NCBI GenBank assembly: GCA_005765155.1
Contig: VCCP01000005.1
Location: forward strand, 868,001 to 932,000
Direction: 5' to 3'
Source of the DNA: Zelopaecilomyces penicillatus
Taxonomy: Eukaryota > Ascomycota > Sordariomycetes > Hypocreales > Pseudodiploosporaceae
Length of the DNA stretch: 64,000 nt
The stretch's first letter is position 1, and each line of letters starts with the position of its first letter. This document shows positions 1-12,833 of the stretch, piece after piece. Below the pieces are notes generated by a model that did not search any database, had not been told where the DNA came from, and saw only the letters and a program-made list of their open reading frames with translations. Position numbers and translations under genes: made by a program.

Positions 1-61
1 TCTGGCGTGGCGGCGCGCCCGAATCCGACCTGATGTTATTGGTGTTGAACAGAGTGGTCAT
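1..61 (-). CDS. possible N-terminus of a gene running off the left edge
   Basis: On the minus strand an ATG at 61-59 opens a frame that stays open to base 1, giving MTTLFNTNNIRSDSGAPPRQ. About 20 codons are visible, too few to assign a family. The next ATG upstream (around 76) closes after four codons, so 61 is the first usable start. The bases beyond it on the same strand are GC-rich and could be its leader. This could equally be a chance opening. Confidence 0.22.
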   Translation of the reverse strand, partial: MTTLFNTNNIRSDSGAPPRQ

Positions 62-1438
62 GGCTGTACCATGGCGATGGCGATGAAGGGCGATTCATCC
101 GCTTGAGGGGGCGGGCGGAAGGGGGTTTAGACGATCGCGAAGGCGGATCAGACGAGCCTCTGTCTTTGTCTCGGTCGGGGGGTGGTTTCTCTCAAACAGA
201 TGTATATATGTACGCTGTTCGCCTCTGCTGGTATCTGCTGGTCTCTCTGTCGGTCTCTCCTGTCCACGGTGTTCTTCTGATAGATCAGCCGCAGTCGTAC
301 AGCAGCCAGAGGGCAAGCCCGTCGTCGTCAGGAGGAGGATCCGGATACGGGGTGGTGATGGACAAATTCAGAGGGCAACGTCTGCAGACATGGTCGCGGA
401 GGGTCGGAACTTTGTGACGACCGCAGGTTGGGCAAATTGCTTTTCAGAACAGGTGATGAGCAGACAGTTGGCCAGGGTGGAGGGGGCGAGGAGGAGACAT
501 GGATTGATGAGAGACATGGGGTCGCTGCTGCAGCTTGAGTGAGGCCTAGAGCCTGGAGCCTGGAGGCATGCACCTGGAGGCACGCTCTAGACACGCTCTA
601 GGCATTGTGTAGGCATGTTGTAGGCATGCTGTAGGCATGCTGTAGGGGACTCGATGCCGCTGTTAGTCGGGTATTACTGTACCAACTGTACCTACACCAC
701 TGTAGGTGTGCCAACCACTGTAAGGTACACCACTGTACATGCCGGCCATGGAACTGCCCGTCCATACGGAGTACAGCGGGCATGGCACCTCGATTAATTA
801 CTCCGTCCAGCTCAGCTCAACCTGCTCACCTAAGTTGGACTGCTGCATGTTGGGCGGCGCCACCAATCATCAATCATGCTGTCAGCATTGCATTTGCCCC
901 AGCGAACAATACCAATTGCTTTTACGTAGCACCGACGCCCACCTCGTTCGTGTTACCTGGTCTTGCCTGTTTAATACCCTGTTGATCCTGTTGCGACCCT
1001 TGCCTTTGGGGGGGAGGGGGGGCGTGGTTCACTCCATGTTGCCATGATCAGCAGAGTCTGTTGGGGTTTCAACTTTCGCCTCCACGTCAAGCCCGCTTCC
1101 CGTCCCGACGATCCAGCAACATCGTGTCTTTCATCTCCACGAGAGGACGGGCCACGTGACACTCGCATCTCGGCAACCAACGGGCTCGGATGAAGTGCCA
1201 TATTGACGTCGTGATGACAGTGAGGCTACCCTATAGGGATGGATCTAGTCAAGAAAATCATCCCTACATAGGCATGCCGGTAGAACATTTCATGTCTACA
1301 AAAAGGATGAATTAGGTGGCTTAAGTTGACGATAATACCCATTAGAATCACTCGAAATGCAGTTATCGTTCCTATTCCTTGAAAAATATTCCATTGTGAC
1401 TATGGCAACTGCGGGCAACTAATGCCACTGAGACATGC
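62..1438. other. intergenic, no gene seen
   Basis: Open frames here are short and without recognisable composition. The stretch probably holds the promoter of the leftward gene at the edge and the 3' flank of the zinc-cluster gene. It includes an 11-nt tandem repeat (609-648), a run of four imperfect ACCACTGTA copies between about 660 and 740, and a G-rich patch near 1010-1022. Confidence 0.6.
609..648. repeat. 11-nt tandem repeat, unit GTAGGCATGYT
   Basis: Three adjoining copies of GTAGGCATGTT/GTAGGCATGCT are followed by a truncated GTAGGG copy. The flanking DNA (541-600) also holds repeated CTAGA and CTGGAGCC words, so the whole patch looks internally duplicated. Confidence 0.75.
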
Positions 1439-3597
1439 CTACCCAAGTACAACCGTGACACCCATATCTTGACTCACCTTCCTCCAAAGATCCCCCCTCC
1501 TCTCCTCCATTATTTCATCATCATCGCTCTCTTCATCCCCATCGTCTGACCTCCTCCAGACCTCTTGAACGATGCACCAAGCCCGATCAATATTCATCAT
1601 TCCCTGCCGCCGGGCGAGTGCTTGAAATGATTGCTCGGCATGATCTCGGTCGCTCGGCTCCACCGCTTCACATGCGGCCACAAAGAGCGGCCACAGTAAA
1701 GCTCCCAAGGGACCTTCGTTTATGACTGTGCCCATACAGTTCTCAAGACTAATGCGTGTGTGGTTCTGGACGACGGAATGGCTGCGGGCATATCCGTAGA
1801 TGGTGCGATAGAGGTAGACAAAGCCCGAATGACGATAAGCTATTGCGCTGTTGAGTATACTTTGAAGTCGCTTTATTGACGCCGTTGTCTTTTCTCCGGA
1901 TACGAACACTCCATCAGCCTCCACACAAGCCTGCGAGATCTCTTCCGATGGCAGGACTGGCTGCCAAGTTTGGAGTGAATGCTCAACGGCCGAGGCAGCG
2001 GTATCGAATTGAGTGCGTAAAACCGCCGCCTTCGACAGTTCCCCTCGAGCCGTGGCTTGCCTCATCTCCTTTCTCAACCCAGTAAGGCTCGAGAGGCGGT
2101 GCATAATCGGCCACAAGGGAGTTGCCATGCCAAGGAGTGCGTCGGGGTTACCAGCCGGTACTTTTGTTCCGTGACAGTCGACAGGTGGGAAAGGGGCGAG
2201 GCCGCCACTCTCGAGTGCTGGGGATATTGGAGCAGTTCCCAAAGAAAGGGAGGCTATGACATCGTAGAATCGGAACGCCTACAGAAAAGCATTAGACCTC
2301 ACTTAGACCACACTATCCTCAGGTAAAGATGACATACTCTTTCCAAAAACACACTTGCGGGATCGTCCGCACCCTGACTGTTGTTCATGATGGCCATGGC
2401 ACCTTTGAGATGACCATCGACTATTGTGGACCGCCCCGTTTGGACAAGCTGCCGTCCGTGGTCAGTCATATGGCACATTCCAGAGTATCTTTTGAACCCC
2501 ACAAAGCTTCACGCCAACTTACCACTTCATAATACACTAAAAGTATAATAGCCGCCAGCAGCTCGTTCCTGTTGACGCCACACCCTTGTTCAATCATTCT
2601 GGCGAGACTCTGAATCGCCTGGCTGTGAAAAAAGACGCTCTTCTCCCTCCCACAAATACCCCGGAACTCCAGGTGTGCACTCGATAGCGCATATATCGCA
2701 TTCATAACGGCTGGACTCTTAAGTGAGAGAGGAAGAACTAGCCTCTGGAAAGGGTTGCCGCCATCCTCTCGTAAAACTATAAGATGAGAAAGGACGTTTG
2801 CAAAGTGGTCAACCAGGACTCGGCGATTCGGAAGTTGAGTGAATTCAGCAAAGGCTGGTGAAGAGAATTCGAGGTGAGGCGAGGCAGTCAATACAGGAGC
2901 TATCAAGGCGAGGGAGGGGCTCCGGGAGGATTGGGTCGATATGTTAGAATCACGATGAACAATTTCTTCGACGGAATCGTCTGGGACAATGTTGGTGATG
3001 GTCGTGCTAAGTTTGTTGATTTCGGGATAGGATCTATGTGTCAGACCTTTCGGGGTCGACCTGATATCCGGCGGCGAATGTCCTCGTTCTTCAACGGTTT
3101 GTGAGTGTGATGTGGCTTCCCTAGAGGGCAATAACTCGAGCGGCGCTTCATCACCAGACTCGTTTCGGCGTCGTTGACGGGGCTTCACGGGCTCATAAAC
3201 ACATTCCTGGTCGTGTTCTTGGCAACGACTGCATTTTGGCCTCTCTTCATCACATTTCTTCTTCTATGCACCAAAAAAACATCGTAAAGTCAGTGATGTT
3301 ATATATAAAGAGGAAGTACAGCAAGTTTTACCTTGTCTTTGCTGTTATAGCGATTTGTCAGACGGGGTGACTTGGGTCATTTGTTTTTGCTATTTGAGAA
3401 GATATAGGACTTACCAGAAGCTGCATCCTAGAAGCCCCCTCCCGTGCAGGAGGGCGCGATTATTAGCGCTGCCGTGGAACAGAATTGATAGATTGCCCTC
3501 TCTCTGCAACTGGAGAAGCATATGAATGCGGACACTTACCTCCCCGGGAACGCCTCTTGGGGGCCTTTGGGGGCGCAAGCCTAGTATATAATAACAT
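1439..3597 (-). CDS. Zn2Cys6 transcription factor with Fungal_trans_2 domain
   Basis: Predicted 590-aa fungal binuclear-cluster regulator. Exons on the minus strand: 3597-3540, 3427-3415 (13 nt), 3341-3332 (10 nt), 3263-2523, 2448-2338 and 2278-1439; the join is 1,773 nt with no internal stop. The DNA-binding cluster C21-x2-C24-x6-C31-x6-C38-x2-C41-x6-C48 only appears when both microexons are spliced in, which supports the model. A basic stretch (PKRRSRG) precedes it and VKPRQRRR follows. From about residue 150 on the protein matches the PF11951-type regulatory domain seen in arginine-metabolism and acriflavine-resistance regulators, including a C-terminal CEAVEP...RDHAEQ segment. The first exon start (MLLYTRLAPP) is the least certain part; a further upstream exon is possible. 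An acidic EESDDDEIMEE run lies near the C-terminus. Target genes cannot be told from the sequence. Confidence 0.85.
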
Positions 3598-6500
3598 GCT
3601 GCCAATACAAGGCTTGAGTGACTCGAGGGGACATTATCGAAGAAAGAAAAACGGAAGATGTAATGTTGTGAATGGTCTCCTCAGGAGCGCATGACTTGGA
3701 TATAATGCCCCGTCGGATGGCTTCTGGATGTTGGGAGGCTGCCGGAGATTTATGCAAGATATTGCGCTTCTTGACGAGAAGGTTGAATTCAATCAATGTG
3801 GGATGGATAGACGTGCGAGATCGGCGATGGTGCAGACTAGACACATATATAGGCAGGCAGGTATTTAGCAGCAGAAGTAAGAAGATCGGGACACTAGAGT
3901 GATGAAAATTAAAGGCAAACAAACAATACGCTTGACCGTGTTGAAGGAGGCTGTCAATGGGGAAGATGGTAAAACACAAAGACTGCTAATCTAGCTTCCT
4001 GGAGTCCAGAGAGATGAGCATGAACATCGCAAGTCAGGTGGCAGACGCCAAAGGCAGGGCAGGGTTCCGGAAACTCTGGGCTTCTCTCGCTGCTCTAGCT
4101 TCTTCCAAACTTGCTCGTTTCGGCCAGGATCGCCCATCACTGTGACATTTTTTTGGTCGCGCCATTAACACAGTAGGACACTAATATAAAAATGTAAAAA
4201 AATCCCACCCTTTCAGCCCTGTCACACACCACCCCCCCAGTTTGTTTTCCGTCGGTCCAGGCACCAGCGGAATCCCCCAAGAACAGGGCCAATTGTGGCA
4301 ATTTAGAGGTGGAGGCCTATTGCGGGGTGTTCGTACAGTAGCAATTCCTTCCTGTGGGGGTTTGGCAAGAATAGGTGAGCTGTGTGCTTATTAATATCAA
4401 GACGCAATGTAAATTCCCTCAACTTGAAAGAGACAGAGACAGAGACAGAAATATATTAAGGGATCCATAATGGGGGCTTAGACAATGCACTGCTGGGTTT
4501 TCTAGAATTGAAACCTGTCATGTCCAAGGGCCACCTCGCCCAAGCTTGGTCCAATGATAATGAGCGTGTTTTGCATTATTTTGGATGACGTTTCGGGGAA
4601 GCTTTGATTGAACTATGCTGCTCAAAAGGCAGCTAGAAGGACATCCCACCTCATGTTAACAAGAGGGGGGGCTTTATAACGACTTTATTTGCGCTGCTTG
4701 GCAACGTTAAAGCCGAGAGCTACTGTCCCGTCTTTCGGTCCCTTATTAGCTACTGCTACCTGCGATGAATGGTTATTAATAGATTTTGATACAGGTCGTA
4801 GATGTCGGATTGGGGGTGAGACAGCTGTAACCTTTCCCAAAATGCCCCAAACGTCCGCATAATGTCACTGTAGGCAATGTTACTCTACCCACGATTATCA
4901 ACCTTAAAAACATCCGAGCTTGACATGCACTGCATTTTTTTTTACAAATGTCCCTTACAAGTAATCCGTATAACTTCCCAGAGGCCCGTGACATCTTCTG
5001 CTAAGACTTTTGTTGTTTTACACCTTGATGGAATTACGGTAGGTCAGCGGTGACTGACGTTGGACGCTTCGGTACGTGATAGCGAGGAAGTGTCTCAATG
5101 AAAGACGGTTATCAGTAAGTCGGGGCCAGTCTGTAAACATGGAATGTAGCACTGATTGTTGATCAACATGCAACAGGTCTTTCTATAAGTTGGGGAGAAA
5201 TTTCAGGCTTTTGGAGAGATGGAAAGTGTTGGTAGGCTGACGACTAGGTACTGATAAACTCAGATATTCATATGGCCGATGGGCGGGTGGTGATCATGCA
5301 GTTAATAGTAATAATGTCTTGGCTTGACTTAGTATTTTGAACAGGCCTTTATTTTAGCAGCTATAGTATCTAGCACAAACAATGCCCATTACACGTGTTC
5401 ATATGCCGCTCGCATTTGCAAGATGATTTGATGGAATTGATGATTGCATGTGCACACTTGTTTTGAGGTATCAAGGTACCTACCTACCCAGACATATAAC
5501 GCTGTAGTCGCTGTACTTGCCGCTATTAGCTGGTGAAACATCACTGAAGCCTGTGCTGTCACCGCCCCCAACTTCCCTTCGGCATTTACGCTCCAGGCCG
5601 CTGTCGCTAGTCGTCGCATAGCGCCCCCGTCAATCCCAAACTAACTCTCCGTCTTCACCAACAACTTCTCACGACAATTGCTGTCAAAGCCAACCTTGGC
5701 TATACCCCCTCAAGCTGGCACCTACTACAACTTCAATATCTCCAGCAAAAGTCTACAATAAATCCCTAAAAAATAAAAAATAAACCAGAATGATGGAAGC
5801 TCTTCGGCATTCGACCCCCAGACATGCCGCAACGCCACAGCTTAACATGACAACCACTGAGACATGTCCCCCCCCTTGTGCAGCTGTTTTATTGGTAGCT
5901 TCATCGACGCCATGCATATCGCTCAGCTGCCAGTCACAATCGCGAGATCAGCTCTCGCTCGCAAAGGCAGCAGACGATAACCATAGACAATGCCACATCG
6001 CAAGCCACCCAGTCGACTGAGGGGCCATTGAATGGCTGCCAATGACAGCACACGAGCATGCGTGTCCTCGTTGTGGGTGCACTGCCTGGAGTACGGGGTT
6101 GCATCTTATGTATGAGCCTCGCTCCCCATCGTTCTGGTTTGGCGGGTTTGTCCCGTGTCTCTTGCATTTTGAGCCCTACGAGCTTGAGTATGGACTGGTC
6201 GTGGCTTCACCGCCCGCATGTCTAGGCTTCCATGCTTTCCGACACACCTATATATCAAGCATGGTCCCATTGCCGTTCGTGATGAAATGAGGAGCTTGCA
6301 TGCCTGTACATACACGCTGTCGTCAAACACACGTATTTGGTTTGTGAAGCCGGAAAAGCCGACCAACCTCTAAAGCTTACGCCACCCGAGAAGAAATAAC
6401 CGAGTTTGCGGAACTGAGGAAGCATCCACAGCCGTATCTGTTCTTTACTTCCCTTGATGCTTGGTGCTTTGGACCAGGCCCTTGGATTTGCGAGGCTTTG

Positions 6501-6717
6501 ACAGCCTTGTTTGGCCACGTATTCAGACTCGAATCACAAGCAGATATGCTGGAGCTGCCCGCATCACCCACTCTTTGCTTGCTTCAAAAGTCACTCTGCT
6601 AGTGGTCAGATGGCGATACTCTTCCCTTACCAGGTGATTGAGACCTGCCCTCTGTTGACCCGATCTTAAAAAAAATAATTCAAGGTTGAAGGATCTAACC
6701 GAGTTTGAACGAAAACC
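3598..6717. other. 3.1-kb intergenic region, no gene seen
   Basis: Open frames are short and overlap on both strands, with no coding signature. Part of it is AT-rich (4140-4210, 4380-4460). It has a short GAGACA tandem (about 4429-4450), a T9 run near 4935 and an A-rich patch at 5766-5784. The right end is the promoter of the surface-protein gene. Non-coding RNA cannot be excluded. Confidence 0.55.
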
Positions 6718-8338
6718 ATGCTTCGAAGCATATGTACTTGTGTTTTATCTCTCCTGGCAACCCTTTGGGGTCAGGCTGAGGCTACCGAATTCAAGAGATA
6801 TGATAATATTCACAGAATTGAAAAGAGGCCAACGGTGACACAACCCCCAGGTCTACAACGGAGGAAGGATGATATCTGCGGTGTGGGGATGACACTTTGT
6901 CCGTCCAGCTTGGATGGGAACTGCTGTCCAGACAACTACTCGTGTGCCAAAAAGAGCTGCTATGCTGCCACGAAAGGCCCAACAACATGCCAGGGGAAAG
7001 TTAACTACCATGCCTGTGGCAATGTGTACGGTGGTGAGTGACTAAGGTACGGTCCAAGAAACCCAGTTCCATCTAATCTGGAAAGCAGGCGGTTGTTGCC
7101 CAAATGGATACGTTTGCCAAACAGCCGACCGATGCGACCCCCCAGCTGGCTTTACAGCTGGACCATCTGTCAGTTATAACTGTCCAGCAAGTCTATATCT
7201 CTGTCCATCATCCCTTGGGTATGGGTGCTGTCCTAGTAGCATGGGCTGTGCTGTCAACCAATGTTATTCCAACATCCCGACAACAGCTACGACGACATAC
7301 ACAGTTACCACGACCTACGATGGCACACCCGAGCTGCTTATAACGACTGCCACTGTGGTGCAGACGCCGACCCCTCCACCCACATCCGTGATTCCAGTAG
7401 CGAAAGATGGAGAACAGCCTGTGCTCAAGTATTTCCCTTCCACAGTGCCCAAGTTCACACCACCCGCGAATTTATCTCAACAGGAAAAGGGAAACGGTAG
7501 CAGCGGTTTATCGCCGGTACAGCTGGGAGGTATTATAGGTGGAGCAGCGGCCTTTCTAATTCTGGCTATGATAATCACATACCTCTTCATCCGCCACCTC
7601 AACTGGCTCGCCACAACCTTCAAACAATCATCTGAGAGTCGTTCCGCACAGATAAGGCATGGTGTACACGGGACACCTGGCCCTGGAACCGAAGACACGG
7701 GAATGTTTCCTCCAAAGGCGACACTAAGTCCATCTGAGCTGCTTTACGGATCCCGTTCAAGTGTTCAAGCAGCTAGCGGTAGCCAAGTTGATGCCATGGT
7801 TTATGGGAATACTCTTGGTGTCCGAATGGACCAGAATAGGAGCTGGGGTGATACTTCCCAACCAGGCCGTCAAGAGATGGCCGTGATCGGTAGCCATACT
7901 CTTGTTGGCCAACATCAACGCCATCATTCTGGAGATGAAATGAGGGCAAATGACGAAAACTGGGCAGATCAAAGTGGAAGACGATGGACAAACACCAGCG
8001 AGCTATCCAGTAATTATGGGAGTAGTGGGCCAGTCAGCCCGGCGTCTATTGCAGAACTGGACAGTACACCTCCCGCGGCGGGCTCGCCAGAACCTTGTTC
8101 TGCACATCGGCCGCCATTGCGCCGGCGACAAAGATGTCCCGACAATGATATTAGCATGTTGACGCGGCCATCGTTGGACCACCAGTTAAGGAGCAATGAC
8201 GACTCGGCACTCCATCCAGAGTATTTTGTACCTGGACAACTGAACGCCGTCCATGAGCATCTGCATGGATTTTACGGCCCTCCAGGACACACCGAGGGCG
8301 AAACGAGAAGTGAGGAGACATCTCCTGGCATGTCGTGA
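6718..8338 (+). CDS. cysteine-rich single-pass surface protein
   Basis: Exons 6718-7033 and 7089-8338 give 521 aa; the 55-nt intron has a GTGAGT donor and a CAG acceptor. Residues 1-22 form a signal peptide. A cysteine-rich ectodomain follows (about 53-190) with repeated CPSSL...CCP and GGCCPNGYVC modules resembling the small disulfide modules of fungal wall-associated proteins. Then comes a Thr/Pro-rich stalk (TTTYTVTTTYD, TPTPPPTS), one hydrophobic helix (about 252-275, IIGGAAAFLILAMIITYLF) and a roughly 245-residue Ser/Asn/Gly-rich cytoplasmic tail. The layout is that of a type I wall/plasma-membrane sensor or wall-linked receptor. No enzymatic domain is visible and the ligand is unknown. 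The gene stands alone, with several kb free on each side. Confidence 0.85.
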
Positions 8339-11300
8339 GCAACGATAAGCCAGAAGCCTATTTGGGAGTGCAGCAAAGCTGGATCCCATTTAGGCTAATA
8401 CTACACGCATATGTCGACTGTAATCTGGAGAGATGCGGATAATAATCTTGTAAAAAGTTGTTGTGGATGCGATTGTGCCAAACTTGGATACCCTTCGATT
8501 TTGGGTTATTCATTCAAACCGCGTGGTTGTGATTCGGTCGGTAAGAACATCTCAAACAGTCACATCTTGATAGAAAGGGGCTGGAGTTGACGATTTATAT
8601 CTACCGACAGCACTGAAAAGCATATTTTCGATTTAATGGTGTGGACTTTCTCAATTATAGTCTGAAACGCGATGTTATATGATGGATCGGCCCCTTGTGA
8701 AAATTGGCAAAGGACCCAGATGCAGCTTGAGCAATGTTAAGGGTCGTGTTTGAGAATCGGCCGCGTTACCAATCTAGATTGTTTCCTCTGGGAATCCGAT
8801 AATCGAAGTACCAAAAGCTATCGGTTTCCGGAACTGACACCGAAGAGAGGAATCGACGTTGAGGCAAGCGGCAGGAACACAAAGATATGCTAATATAGTT
8901 GATCGTTGGGTTTAATCACCACTGTGGTGATGGAGGGTCCATCATGGGCTACGTGGTTCTTATGGAACCCTCAGAGTGTCGATCCGGGCCATTCGGAAGA
9001 AGAAAGCGAGCATTTGGTTGCTTGAGTTGTGGGGTTTTGGGGGGGGATCGTCTTCAGGTAACACAAAGAGGGACCCTCCCGCCGCTTGGGTGCTGCTCCA
9101 TTTGTGCATCTACAGGTCCTTGTTGAACTGATATAGGTGCAGAGCGTAATGATGGCCCAGACCGTGCGCAGACTCTGCAGGTCTTGGTATGAGCCCGGAC
9201 AGCTCGGCTGTAGCCGAGGGTGGGTGTACATAGTATGGTAGCATGGAACAGTAGGAGCAGATGTTATTCGCTCCTCAATTGAAATCTTATCAGTTTCTAT
9301 TTTGGACGCGCATTTTCATCTCCTGAGGCTGCAGCCTGCAGGCACGCAGCGTTTGTCAAGAAGGAAGGCCAAAGTTGCTATTGCGCCTGTCTAATACTAG
9401 TGGCAGCCTGTGCCTGGCGTTATCGGTGATGACTTGTACCTACCTTGAATGGCGGAGCCTTTTATTGCGCTCATCGTCTCAGAGAACACCAGCAAAGTGA
9501 GAAATGTGAGAGTGATTTTCTGGCTGTAAACTGCCAGTCCAGAGACTCAGCCAGCAAGCCACATTATTAGATGTGCCGAGAAGCCTAAGCACCTACCTGT
9601 GTTGGCATTTATTACCCTCCATTGAGTATGAGCCCATTGACTAGCTGAGCTAAGGTGGCCCGAAGGGAAAGAATACCTACATTAGTACGAAGAACTTGAC
9701 AAACGACCCCAGCGCCAACATCAGCTGGCAGGGGTGTTTGGAGACCTAACTCGGTTTGGCTGCACCGGATTCGAGCCATGTTGGGCCATGAAATGCGCCG
9801 CGCCACGTGTGGGCATGGTGCGCAGGTGAAGAAAAGGACGGAGAGGCCAACGGAGGTGGCTTACCTTTACAGGGTGCTTACAGGTACAAATGTTCACTGG
9901 CCTGCCAGATTCGGTGAAGCCGTCGCAGTAGCTCCATATGCCTGCCGAAGTGTTCAAAGAGAAGACGGACAGCGCCCTGACTTTGCGCTTTAGTGCGGAT
10001 GACCTCGGACATGAACACGCAGAGGTGGAAGGAGAAGGTTGCGTCTCAACGGTCGTCAAGGAGCCGCAATGGTAGCAGTAATAACACAGCAGCAATTCTG
10101 GTTGTGCAATAATTACATGTAGTTGAATGGACGGTTGACAAGGGACAGAGGGGTGCCTGGTCGATGAACACTTCGATATCAGCTTCAGGGGGAGCCATGC
10201 TATTAATACAGCTTAATGCAACCGTGATAAACACAGGCATCCAGCGCTGAAAGAAATAGAATCCTGGTGGGCCCACCTGATACTGGGGCAAAATCATGCG
10301 AAATGAGACAACGAAGCGACGATTCGATGGCGTACAGCGATTCATCTGCCAATTCACCCCGAGACCGAGGTATCCTCCATGGGCTTGCATTGACAAAGGT
10401 AGACCAACAGTAGATTGGGAAAACGTGGGGATAGTCGCAGGCCGCCGCTTGGCCGCTCTAAAGTGTTGATGGGTCGCTCCGACGTCTATTCATACAGCAC
10501 AGTACGAGCACTTGTGTTTGTCTGTTCCCCGTAGATGTTTGGACGATATAATATGGGGCGCGGGGGTAATCGCCCGTCAATAACGACAGACCCCAGGCCC
10601 AAGCCCAGACTATTGAAATCGTCGGCCTTACTTTCCGTTCTCCCACATAGGTGAGGTGCCCGTCCGGTTTCTGCTGTCCGTGCCGAAAACTGAGGTGACT
10701 GACAGACGGGCGCGGAGGTCAGCGACAATGGCTTCTTTGTTTTTGTGCTGTCCTCCCTCTATAGAGAGATATAGAGCCGAGAAAACGCCTCACTGTCCGG
10801 TGGCCGCCGAGGACTGCGCGGGCGGAAGGGAATGATGCCGGTTGTATGTACGAACGAAGACACCTAGCTACAAACTGACCGTGTTATGGTCCCCGATTGG
10901 GTTGAGGACTGAAATGCGCATTAAGGATCTTTGCCAGAGCTGGAAAATGCCCAAACATTTGTTTATTCGTTTGTGAGATTTTGCCACACCCGAGACAATG
11001 CAGGAAGAAACGGCGTCTACACCTAGATCTGGCCGCTTGGTGGCGCGGCTCTCGCTTTCGATAAATTAGACACTGCGCTCCCTTGTTGTCTGCTGTTCCA
11101 AAGACGGAAGGATGAAGACGGACGCAGACAAATGACAAATTGCATGTGGTGTTTTTCCAAGGCCCACACCCACACAGAGAGGAGAGATCCATCCGTATCC
11201 ATCTACGCCCCATCATGTCCCATCGCCTCGGCATGCGCGCGGAAGGGAAGGGGCATCAACCGGATGGGATGGACGACTTCTCCATTTGTCTGGCTGGCCT

Positions 11301-12833
11301 GGCAATGTAACCTCGCGAAAAAAAGAAGGCACTTGCACATTACAAGCGTTGACGCGTCCTCTGCGCCCGTGAACTGTACACGAGCTGAAGGCCAATGTTT
11401 TGCGACTGGTTGTGGAGGAGGCGATTCTGCAACGGACGGAAGCGAGAGGAGAGTCAAAGCAAGACAATTGGCTTCAGCATTAGGAAGTGTCTCGCCTTGT
11501 CTTGATTGTACAGTAGGCAGTTGCGAGGCAGCTAGGCGCAGATGCATAATGATTCAGACGGCATCTTGCGCCGTGAGGAAAGAACGATCTTGGCATGGCT
11601 AGATATTGCCAACCAACAGCACCGAAAACCCACGATGATGATAATTCCGCATCAATTTACCACATATAACGGGTGCATGCATACCTGATACTTACAACAC
11701 AGTACAATGCGCGTGGCTGTGTTTGCCTACTAGGTATCTACAGAAGGTCTCACTTCCACGCGCTGCTGGCATGCCATCCCCTGTCAAGGTCCCCGGCTAA
11801 TCTCACTACTCCAGAACCTTTTGCTTCCATCCTTCCAATTTGCCGCCACTAAAGATAGTGGGCCCTACTCGCAAGCAGACAGACATTATTATTTGCCGCA
11901 GATTCAACCTGCTGTTCAGCGCTGTGATTGTGCACTCTGTTCTGCGTCCCATCCTTTAGCGCAACCCAACAGGGAGGGGATGAAGAAGAGCGAGCGGACA
12001 CCAAGACAACAAATAGAGAGAGATAAAGGCCGGTCAGGCCAGCAAGGGAGGTTTAGCCGTGGCAAGTGCAACAAGTCAGCACAATGGAGTCGCGGGCGCG
12101 CTTCACAAGCTTGCGACGGGTATTACTATGTACTATCAAGGGCCACAATCATGACCATGGCGACTACCAAGATACAAAGACTCCACGATTCTGCATTCGA
12201 CCTGCCGCATGTGGGAGGTCTGGACTTTGATAGGCGGGAACGGCGAGCCTCTGGCTGCAGAAGGGCCAGCGAAAAAGGTTCCTGGGCTTGTTCAGTTATT
12301 CTGTGGAGTAAATCCCCCATTCAGCCTCTGGGGCCTTGGCGGGCGACGGCGCAACCGGGGGGTAGGTGCCTTTTGGTGGCCTGGCAATGGTGATGCAGGA
12401 TCAGGGGTTGGTGTTGCTGGAGTGGTTTGAGCCGAGCAGAACAACTTGAACGAACGCCATCGGCGCCACAAATCCATTCCAGCCTACCACCCACCCACCC
12501 ATCCAAGATCATCCATGCTATCTCATGCTGTAGACACACCTTGCTCGCTCGCTAACCGGCGCTGCCCACTTCGACCTGGGGCGACGCACCGAGACCCAGT
12601 CCGGAGACGGGGCCATCATGGGCAACACAGCTTTTCATGCCGCCTCCCAACTGAACTATTCCAAGGGCCCCCATACTCTAGCCTGTATATAACGCTGCAA
12701 CCCTCTGGAGCTTTAAATCTTTGGTCCACCCCTCTCTTGCTCTGTCTCTGATCTTCAGCTCCAAGTTCATTGAAATCTCACCCTCTCTCTCTACCTGTAT
12801 CAACTCTCTACAAACCAATCCATCACCGCAAAA
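8339..12833. other. 4.5-kb intergenic region, no gene seen
   Basis: Several frames of 100-190 codons exist on both strands (for example 9721-10095 minus, 11132-11602 plus, 11821-12393 plus), but they overlap each other, have no domain-like segments and show no splice continuation. I treat them as chance openings. The last 200 nt is a strong-looking promoter and CT-rich leader for the secreted-protein gene. A degenerate tRNA-like D-arm sequence occurs around 9622-9656 (minus), without a B box. Confidence 0.55.
12686..12692 (+). promoter_or_regulatory. TATA box of the 12834 secreted-protein gene
   Basis: TATATAA lies 148 nt before the ATG and is followed by a pyrimidine-rich leader (CCCTCTCTCTC... 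around 12725-12800) and a CACCGCAAAA-ATG start context. This is a typical layout for a highly expressed fungal gene. Confidence 0.7.

Noticed and set aside
3581..3979. 132-codon minus-strand frame overlapping the start of the zinc-cluster gene
   Set aside because: It reads in another frame from the first exon, and the only intron that could connect them would be under 30 nt.
9590..9660. tRNA-like 5' half on the minus strand (GCCACCTTAGCTCAGCTAGT, then CTCATAC)
   Set aside because: The A-box-like D-arm is good, but no B box (GGTTCGANTCC) or closing acceptor strand follows and the anticodon stem does not pair.
9721..10095. 124-codon minus-strand frame
   Set aside because: Cys/Ser/Arg-rich mixed composition, no domain, overlaps a plus-strand frame of similar quality.
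11821..12393. 190-codon plus-strand frame upstream of the secreted-protein gene
   Set aside because: No conserved-looking segments and no splice continuation; it lies in the probable promoter.
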